Shown one piece after another: positions 6,380 through 11,723 of a DNA stretch of 11,723 bases. Position numbers and translations under genes: made by a program. The notes beneath the pieces were generated by a model. The model worked only from the letters and a program-made list of their open reading frames with translations, was not told where the DNA came from and searched no databases. Position 1 is the first letter of the stretch. Each line of letters starts with the position of its first letter. Source of the stretch: Prevotella sp. (lineage in GTDB: Bacteria; Bacteroidota; Bacteroidia; Bacteroidales; Bacteroidaceae); contig JAEEZP010000103.1 of assembly GCA_016291915.1 (NCBI GenBank), forward strand, positions 1 to 11,723, read 5' to 3'.

Positions 6380-7390
6380 ATGAAAAGATATCGCCTCATT
6401 CCATTATTCAGCATCCTGCTGATAACCTTGTTTTGTGTCTCCTGCAAAAGCAACAAGAATATGACGAGCACTGTCGATCTTGTCTGTCCTACCCCCATAG
6501 GACCTATCTTCTGCGCTGATTCCGCATACGAGTATTGTAAGGCTCAGTGCGAATTCGGTCCGCGCACGATGAACAGTGAGGCACACGACCGCTGCGAACA
6601 GTGGATCATCGGTAAGTTCCAGCAATATGGCTGTCAGGTCATCCCACAGAAATGCACGCTGACTGGCTATGACGGTACTCCCTTAAAAGCCACGAATATC
6701 ATCGCCAGTATGTATCCCGAGCGCACTGCCCGTGTCTTGCTGTGCGCACACTGGGACAGCAGACCATGGGCGGATAACGATCCTGATGAAAAGAACCATC
6801 GCACACCGGTAATAGCTGCCAACGATGGCGCCAGTGGTGTGGCAGTGATGATAGAACTGGCACGTATCATTCAAAAGGCAGACTCCTTGAAGGTGGGTAT
6901 CGACTTCATCTGTTTTGATGCAGAAGACTGGGGAACACCACAGTGGGACAACAACCATTACGATGGTGACAGTTGGGCCTTAGGCGCACAATACTGGTCG
7001 AAGAACCCACATCAAGCCAATTACGATGCCCGCTACGGTATCCTGTTGGATATGGTGGGCGGACAAGGTGCCCATTTCTATCAAGAGGGAATGTCTAAGG
7101 AATATGCCCAGCAGATTGTCGATAAGGTATGGGCAGCCGCTAAGGTGGTTGGCTTCGGTAGTTACTTCCCCGATGCTGTCGGTGGAAAGATCACCGATGA
7201 CCATATCCCCGTCAACGACAACCGTAAGATTCCCACCATCGATATCATCCCTTATTATCCCGATTGCCAACAGAGCAATTTCGGTCCTACCTGGCATACG
7301 GTCATCGACGATATGGACCATATCGAGAAGAACACCCTCCAAGCAGTAGGACAGACCGTGATACAGGTATTATTCTCAGAGAAACCTTGA
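6380..7390 (+). CDS. M28-family lipoprotein, probable glutaminyl-peptide cyclotransferase
   Basis: A 336-residue protein. Residues 1-22 are a lipoprotein-type signal ending FCVSC, with C22 as the likely lipid site. The zinc-peptidase fold follows with HWDSRPWAD (H124, D126), D149 in AANDGASG, E182 in CFDAEDWG, and H306 in PTWHTVIDD. Single-zinc glutaminyl cyclases of the mammalian type use one Asp, one Glu and one His at these places, and relatives are known from oral Bacteroidetes. The expected reaction converts N-terminal glutamine of exported proteins to pyroglutamate. An ordinary M28 aminopeptidase is the alternative; I favour the cyclase from the ANDGASG, ICFDAEDWG and WHTVIDDMD spacing. 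I chose ATG 6380 because upstream only a TTG (6359) is available and MKRYR gives a normal signal n-region. The gene ends facing the convergent TlpA gene. Confidence 0.87.
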   Translation: MKRYRLIPLFSILLITLFCVSCKSNKNMTSTVDLVCPTPIGPIFCADSAYEYCKAQCEFGPRTMNSEAHDRCEQWIIGKFQQYGCQVIPQKCTLTGYDGTPLKATNIIASMYPERTARVLLCAHWDSRPWADNDPDEKNHRTPVIAANDGASGVAVMIELARIIQKADSLKVGIDFICFDAEDWGTPQWDNNHYDGDSWALGAQYWSKNPHQANYDARYGILLDMVGGQGAHFYQEGMSKEYAQQIVDKVWAAAKVVGFGSYFPDAVGGKITDDHIPVNDNRKIPTIDIIPYYPDCQQSNFGPTWHTVIDDMDHIEKNTLQAVGQTVIQVLFSEKP

Positions 7391-7392
7391 AT

Positions 7393-7420
7393 AGTCTAGA
7401 GTGTAGAGTGTAGAGTTGTA
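7393..7420 (+). repeat. Degenerate heptamer repeat behind the M28 gene
   Basis: Units AGTCTAG, AGTGTAG, AGTGTAG, AGTTGTA start 2 bp after the TGA stop. It abuts and slightly overlaps hairpin element copy 2. Confidence 0.8.
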
Positions 7421-7443
7421 GGGGTAGGGTTTATCCCTACCCG
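7418..7443 (+). repeat. REP-like hairpin element, copy 2
   Basis: Stem GGGTAGGG (7422-7429) and CCCTACCC (7435-7442), loop TTTAT. It matches copy 1 at 25 of 26 positions. No T-run follows on the plus strand here, so it is less likely to be a terminator. A smaller GGCAG/CTGCC stem lies at 7451-7468. Confidence 0.75.
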
Positions 7444-7495
7444 CATCACTGGCAGAAAAAACCCTGCCCTTATGGCCTGTTAGGTTGAAACAAAT

Positions 7496-7536
7496 AATAA
7501 AAGCAGCTATTCCCTATGAGAATGGCTGCTTTTATT
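7496..7536. terminator. Bidirectional intrinsic terminator between convergent genes
   Basis: AATAAAAGCAGC (7496-7507) pairs with GCTGCTTTTATT (7525-7536). Five more pairs inside (TATTC with GAATG, one of them G-U) leave a 7-nt loop. The stem is 17 pairs and the A/T flanks provide a U-rich tail on either strand. It lies 105 bp after the M28 stop and 11 bp after the stop of the gene at 7548. Confidence 0.88.
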
Positions 7537-7547
7537 GCTCTTGTTGT

Positions 7548-9914
7548 TTACTTCCCAAAGATCTCCTCCAACTTTGCTTCCAGCTCTTCAGAGTCTAAGC
7601 GACCCACGATCTTACCCTCCTTGTCAATGAGGAACTTGGTGGGAATGTAGTGAACAGCATACTTGTCACTGATATCATTCGTGCGGTCGGTCTTAAATGA
7701 CTTACGATCGAGAATCTTCAATCCACGCATCACGTGATGCATCTTCTGCAAGCCGTCTTTCTTGATAGCCGCCTTCAGTTTTGCCTCGTTATTGTCATCA
7801 TCAGCAATAAAGATGAACTCCACACCCTTCTTGTGATATTTCTTGTATAATTCCAACATGTGTGGGTTAGACTTACGGCAGGGAACACACCATGTTGCCC
7901 AGAAGTCTAAGATAACATACTTCCCACGGAAAGCAGCGAGATCTACCATCTTACCTGTCACCACATCATTCTTGGCAAAGGTAGGAGCCATCACACCGGG
8001 CTGTACCTTCTCCTCTGCATCCAGATCCTGCTTGATACGCTGGCTCTCTACCGTCTTCTTAGCCTCATCACTCATATTATCATAAAGTGCCTTCTTGTCC
8101 TTAAACGGGAGGTTAAGAGCCTCACTGTTCACAACACTCATCAACAGTTCGGGAGCAAGATTACTCTTAGGATTCTTCTTCAGATAATCACAGAGAGACT
8201 GGCCATGTTGCTTTTGTAGCTTCTCCATCTGTTGCTCGATCTTCTCTTTCTCCTCTCCCTGAGCCTTTTCACGCTGTTGGTAGAGTGCCTCCATCTGGTC
8301 ACGAAGATCTTTCTGTGATGCCTCAAGCGCTGCATTCTCCTGCTGTGTCCTACTGCCATACAAAGAAAATTTCTTAAAATCCAGCGGATCAAGGAGCAGA
8401 CTCATATTAGTCGGCTCGGCATAGAACTGTATGTATTGTGCATCACGTGAGAAATATTCCATGGGCTGCATTGATATAGTCACCTTCTGGAACTGACAAC
8501 CTAACTCACCACTGAACTTAAACTCGCCCTCATTGATGACTGTACTGTCGGTAACCATCTTCTCACCGTTCATATAAAAGAGATACACTTTCTTGCCATC
8601 CCATCCCTTATAGAAGTTATGTCCGGGATCGTCGGTCTCATGATCCTGAACGAATCCACTGATCTGGAAAGAGGTATTCGCCTTCGTATAACGGTCACCG
8701 AAATGATTACCATAGATATCGATCAAGCCGGCATCCATCACCGACCCGCGCCAGTTACGCTCCAGGATCTTACCATCGGGACCTACGAGGATGCAGAAGG
8801 GAATACCATTGAAGTTGTAAACCTTTGAGAGATCATCATTGAAAGCCTTCAACGTAGAACCTTGTGGCCAGACCATACCCTCGCGCTTCACAGCTGCCAA
8901 CCAAGCTGCTTTCCTGTCATCCATCGAGATACTCAGGATCTCAAAGCCCTGCGGATGATAACACTTATATGCTTCTTTCAGATGAGGGATATCTGCACGA
9001 CAGGGACCGCACCAACTGGCCCAGAACTCTAACAATACATATTTACCCTTACCGCAGTAGTCGCTGATACGGATGGTCTTGCCCTCGGGCGTCTGCAGTT
9101 CACAGTCGAAGAACATTGCACCAGGCACACTCATCTTCACACTGTCAACACGACTAATGGTCTTTACACCTAATGCTGTCTTCTTCAATTTTGCCGGCAT
9201 GGCCGTCTCGAAGTTGTTAATCTGCTCTAAGTTAAGCATCGCTGCATTATTAAAGAAAGCATACACACCGGCAGGGGTAGAAATATTATTCTTCAGATAG
9301 TTGGCTACATAGTCAACCATCGCCTGTTTCTTCGGTTGGGCGGCACGGATGGCCTCCACACCCTCTTTCAGCGGACTCTGGTTTCTGCGTGACAGGAAAT
9401 CATAATACGGTTGTTGTGCCTTGCTGTTGTCTTCTGCCAAACTGCGCAATCGGGTACAGAACGCAGCATACTGCTGGGCCATCTCCGAACCCTTCATGTC
9501 AACCTTACTATAATCGTAGAAACTCACCCTTCCGTATATATCAAAGTCTTTTGTCAGTTCATCAGGTTTTACACTGGCTTCCACTTTCTCATTACCCATA
9601 AAGAGTGGGAGTACCGGACGCATCTTAACACCACCACCACCTTCTCTCATCATCGAACGACTATCATCCTCAAAGAAACGCAGGGTCAGCAACTGTGCTT
9701 CCTTCATTTTGCCCTTGAAGACCACCACACCATTCTTCACCAATGCACTGTCGATACGGTGATAGTTCAACAGATCATCACCCGTATTCAGATGTACCAT
9801 CTTACCCTCGTACTTACTGTCAAGCACGTTTACTTTCAACTCATAGCCGGCAGCCTGTGCTATCGTATAGCATCCTACAACGGCTATTAATAACAATGTT
9901 CTTATTGTCCTCAT
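7548..9914 (-). CDS. Exported tandem DUF4369-TlpA protein with two thioredoxin domains
   Basis: A 788-residue protein whose N-terminus is a signal peptide. Cleavage is plausible at TIA|QAAG after A19, but VVGC (C15) also resembles a lipobox. Order of domains: a DUF4369-like beta region (about 22-125), a helical linker, TlpA-type thioredoxin 1 (about 262-400) with WCGPC (C302, C305) and cis-Pro372, a second DUF4369-like region (about 413-520), a charged coiled coil (about 524-570), and thioredoxin 2 (about 637-788) with WCVPC (C676, C679) and cis-Pro758. The periplasm or envelope surface is the likely site; the role would be thiol-disulfide reduction or exchange. Usual family members have one such module, so this copy is an internal duplication. 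The two active-site dipeptides differ (GP and VP), which suggests different redox behaviour. The partner and substrate cannot be told from sequence. Confidence 0.92.
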   Translation of the reverse strand: MRTIRTLLLIAVVGCYTIAQAAGYELKVNVLDSKYEGKMVHLNTGDDLLNYHRIDSALVKNGVVVFKGKMKEAQLLTLRFFEDDSRSMMREGGGGVKMRPVLPLFMGNEKVEASVKPDELTKDFDIYGRVSFYDYSKVDMKGSEMAQQYAAFCTRLRSLAEDNSKAQQPYYDFLSRRNQSPLKEGVEAIRAAQPKKQAMVDYVANYLKNNISTPAGVYAFFNNAAMLNLEQINNFETAMPAKLKKTALGVKTISRVDSVKMSVPGAMFFDCELQTPEGKTIRISDYCGKGKYVLLEFWASWCGPCRADIPHLKEAYKCYHPQGFEILSISMDDRKAAWLAAVKREGMVWPQGSTLKAFNDDLSKVYNFNGIPFCILVGPDGKILERNWRGSVMDAGLIDIYGNHFGDRYTKANTSFQISGFVQDHETDDPGHNFYKGWDGKKVYLFYMNGEKMVTDSTVINEGEFKFSGELGCQFQKVTISMQPMEYFSRDAQYIQFYAEPTNMSLLLDPLDFKKFSLYGSRTQQENAALEASQKDLRDQMEALYQQREKAQGEEKEKIEQQMEKLQKQHGQSLCDYLKKNPKSNLAPELLMSVVNSEALNLPFKDKKALYDNMSDEAKKTVESQRIKQDLDAEEKVQPGVMAPTFAKNDVVTGKMVDLAAFRGKYVILDFWATWCVPCRKSNPHMLELYKKYHKKGVEFIFIADDDNNEAKLKAAIKKDGLQKMHHVMRGLKILDRKSFKTDRTNDISDKYAVHYIPTKFLIDKEGKIVGRLDSEELEAKLEEIFGK

Positions 9915-9942
9915 TATATAATTTATTAAGATTTTTCGATTG

Positions 9943-9950
9943 CAAATCTG
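9943..9950 (-). promoter_or_regulatory. Possible promoter box of the DUF4369-TlpA gene, CAGATTTG
   Basis: On the minus strand CAGATTTG lies 28 bp before the ATG at 9914 and is the only TTTG in this gap on that strand. It is one base off TAnnTTTG and no -33 TTG is seen. The context CAGATTTGCAATCGA is nearly the same as the site at 6330 before the M28 gene. Confidence 0.35.
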
Positions 9951-9958
9951 ATAATAAT

Positions 9959-9992
9959 CACTTGTATTACACTTTCGAGGGACAAGTGTAAT
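9959..9992. promoter_or_regulatory. Nested inverted repeats upstream of the TlpA gene
   Basis: ATTACACTT (9966-9974) is repeated inverted as AAGTGTAAT (9984-9992). CACTTGT (9959-9965) is repeated inverted as ACAAGTG (9982-9988), so the two hairpins exclude each other. The site lies just upstream of the possible promoter box. There is no U-rich tail, so an operator is more likely than a terminator; no regulator is known. Confidence 0.35.
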
Positions 9993-10020
9993 GTTCTTTT
10001 ACAGTTTTTTAATAAACACT

Positions 10021-10052
10021 CGGGGACAGGCTCTGTCATGTGCCTGTCCCCG
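10021..10052 (-). terminator. GC-rich hairpin behind RNase R, possible terminator or REP-like element
   Basis: CGGGGACAGGC (10021-10031) pairs perfectly with GCCTGTCCCCG (10042-10052) around a 10-nt loop. It starts 24 bp after the RNase R stop on the minus strand. The tail reads AGTGTTTATT, only moderately U-rich, so a REP-like palindrome or RNA 3'-end stabiliser is an equal possibility. Confidence 0.5.
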
Positions 10053-10076
10053 CTGATGTAGTTAACGTTATCTTTA

Positions 10077-11723
10077 TTATTTATCCGCTATCGTGAAATC
10101 CAGCTGTCGCTTATCGACATTCGCGCGTGCCACCTGGATACGGATGGGATCACCCAACTGATACTTTCGATGACTATGACGGCCCACCAGACAGAAGTTG
10201 CGCTCATCAAACTCATAGTAGTCATCATCCAGATCATGCATCGGGATCATTCCCTCGCAGTGGTTCTCATCAATCTCCGCATAGATACCGTAAGAGGTGA
10301 TTCCACTGATATGCGCGTCGAACTCCTCACCGATCTTATCAGCCATGAACTCCACCATCTTGTATTTGATGCTGTCGCGCTCAGCCTGCTGTGCCACCTG
10401 CTCCATATCAGAACTGTGTTCACAGAGTTCCTCATAATGATCCCTGTTGGCAGAACGGCCACCCTCCTGATAACGGGTGAGCAGACGATGTACCATCGTG
10501 TCGGGATAACGACGGATAGGACTGGTGAAATGGGTATAGTAGTCGAAAGCTAAGCCATAGTGCCCGATATTAAAGACACTGTACTTTGCCTTCATCATCG
10601 CACGAAGGGCCACATTCTCCACCACATTCTGCTCCCGGCGACCGTTGCAGTCGTCCATCAACTTATTCAGACTCTTGCTGATCTCCTCCTTAGAACCAGT
10701 CGTCTTCACCTTGTATCCGAAATTCACCACAAACTGGCGCAGGCGCTCGAGCTTCTGCGGGTCGGGCTGGTCGTGGATACGATAAGGCAGCGTCTTGGGT
10801 TTCTCGCCCTTCTTCACCTTACCAATCGACTCTGCCACCTGACGGTTGGCCAAGAGCATAAACTCCTCAATCAGTTTATTGGCATCCTTCGACTTCTTGT
10901 AGTAGGCACGTGTCGGTTTACCCTTCTCATCCACATCGAAGTGGAGCTCCTCACGGTCGAACTTCACAGCACCGTTCTTGAAACGTTTCTTACGCAGTTC
11001 CTTGGCTAAGGCATCCAGCGTGATAATCTCCTGTGCCAGTTCACCCTCATAGTGTGCTTTCTTCGGTGCCGGCTCTCCGGTACCATCCACCACACCGTTC
11101 TTCTCTAGGATCTCCTGTACCTCCTCGTACGCAAACCTACGGTTACTCTTGATCACCGTATGCACCAGTCGCCAGTCTTTTATCTCTGCCTGACCGTCCA
11201 GTTGGAAGATCACACTGTAGCAGAGCTTCTCCTCGTCGGGGCGCAATGAACAGATGAAGTTACAGAGCCGCTCGGGAAGCATCGGGATGGTACGATCGAC
11301 GAGATACACACTGGTAGCTCGCTTCTGTGCCTCCTTGTCGATCACCGACCCTTCTTTCACATAATGCGACACGTCAGCGATATGCACACCTACCTCCCAG
11401 AGTCCTTTCTTCAATTCACGGATACTCAAGGCATCATCATAGTCCTTCGCATCGTGCGGGTCGATGGTGAAAGTACACACATCACGGAAGTCCTCCCTGC
11501 GGGCAATCTCCTCTGGGGTAATCCCGGGCTCGATATGGTTGGCAGCCTCCTCCACATTCTTCGGATAACGGTATGGCAGTCCGTACTGTGCTAAGATGGC
11601 ATGCATCTCCGTATTGTTGTCACCCACCTTTCCAAGTACGTCAATCACCTCACCGACGATATTCTTACTCTCCTCGGAGGGCCACTCAATAATCTTCACG
11701 ACCGCCTTCTCACCGGTCATGCC
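10077..11723 (-). CDS. rnr: Ribonuclease R (RNase II/R family 3'-5' exoribonuclease), N-terminus outside window
   Basis: The frame is open to the right edge, so the true start lies beyond the window; about 548 C-terminal codons are present. Numbered from the first Met at 11720, the RNB catalytic domain begins near residue 76 with TIDPHDAKDYDDALSI, carrying the magnesium-binding aspartates D87, D93, D95 and D96. HFTSPIRRYPD (397-407) is the second family signature. A C-terminal S1 RNA-binding domain covers about 466-545 (HISGITSYGIYAEI). Upstream cold-shock domains are only partly included (VVKIIEWPSEESKN). The enzyme degrades structured RNA processively in the cytosol and takes part in RNA quality control. 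Unlike E. coli RNase R, there is no long lysine-rich tail after S1. It is separated from the TlpA gene by 162 bp holding a hairpin and an inverted repeat, so the two are probably separate units. Confidence 0.95.
   Translation of the reverse strand, partial: GMTGEKAVVKIIEWPSEESKNIVGEVIDVLGKVGDNNTEMHAILAQYGLPYRYPKNVEEAANHIEPGITPEEIARREDFRDVCTFTIDPHDAKDYDDALSIRELKKGLWEVGVHIADVSHYVKEGSVIDKEAQKRATSVYLVDRTIPMLPERLCNFICSLRPDEEKLCYSVIFQLDGQAEIKDWRLVHTVIKSNRRFAYEEVQEILEKNGVVDGTGEPAPKKAHYEGELAQEIITLDALAKELRKKRFKNGAVKFDREELHFDVDEKGKPTRAYYKKSKDANKLIEEFMLLANRQVAESIGKVKKGEKPKTLPYRIHDQPDPQKLERLRQFVVNFGYKVKTTGSKEEISKSLNKLMDDCNGRREQNVVENVALRAMMKAKYSVFNIGHYGLAFDYYTHFTSPIRRYPDTMVHRLLTRYQEGGRSANRDHYEELCEHSSDMEQVAQQAERDSIKYKMVEFMADKIGEEFDAHISGITSYGIYAEIDENHCEGMIPMHDLDDDYYEFDERNFCLVGRHSHRKYQLGDPIRIQVARANVDKRQLDFTIADK

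Noticed and set aside
7451..7468. Small GGCAG/CTGCC hairpin
   Set aside because: Five pairs with an A-rich loop and no T-run; possibly a decayed repeat, too weak to list alone.
9411..9890. Open frame (159 codons) on the plus strand opposite the TlpA-gene start
   Set aside because: Low-complexity translation rich in His, Thr and Leu, without a recognised family, fully inside the TlpA coding region.

Overview
The window looks like a chromosomal segment of a Bacteroidales bacterium, most likely Prevotella or a close relative. Three things point there: the -7 promoter boxes have the Bacteroidetes form TAnnTTTG, the start codons lack Shine-Dalgarno sequences, and the protein families are typical of that order (DUF4369-TlpA proteins, FKBP paralogue clusters, an M28 glutaminyl-cyclase-like lipoprotein). 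Genus is an inference from style; no marker gene settles it.

Layout. Positions 1-1264 (minus) hold a sirtuin gene and a YitT-type membrane protein gene joined by an ATGA overlap; the YitT gene runs off the left edge. A compact divergent promoter region (1265-1380) separates them from three consecutive FKBP-type prolyl isomerases on the plus strand (1381-3870): one cytosolic, one lipoprotein, one Sec-exported. A new promoter then drives an Lrp/AsnC regulator (3966-4451). Its stop codon overlaps the start of a gene for a two-enzyme fusion (4451-6238), a class-I-amidotransferase-like gamma-glutamyl hydrolase joined to an M19 dipeptidase. A lipoprotein M28 enzyme resembling glutaminyl cyclase follows (6380-7390). 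A strong bidirectional terminator separates it from a convergent, tandemly duplicated DUF4369-thioredoxin exported protein (7548-9914, minus). RNase R (10077 to beyond the right edge, minus) ends the window.

Themes. Much of the content deals with protein folding and maturation outside the cytoplasm (prolyl isomerases, thioredoxin-like redox protein, N-terminal glutaminyl cyclase) and with peptide or amino-acid turnover (Lrp regulator plus fused peptidases). I see no phage, IS, CRISPR, tRNA or rRNA, and no obvious new defence or mobile system. The least explained material is intergenic. Degenerate heptamer repeats of AGTNTAG type start at or just after the stop codons of three plus-strand genes and place TAG in successive frames. 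An octamer-periodic tract follows one of them, and a nearly identical 26-bp hairpin follows the other two.
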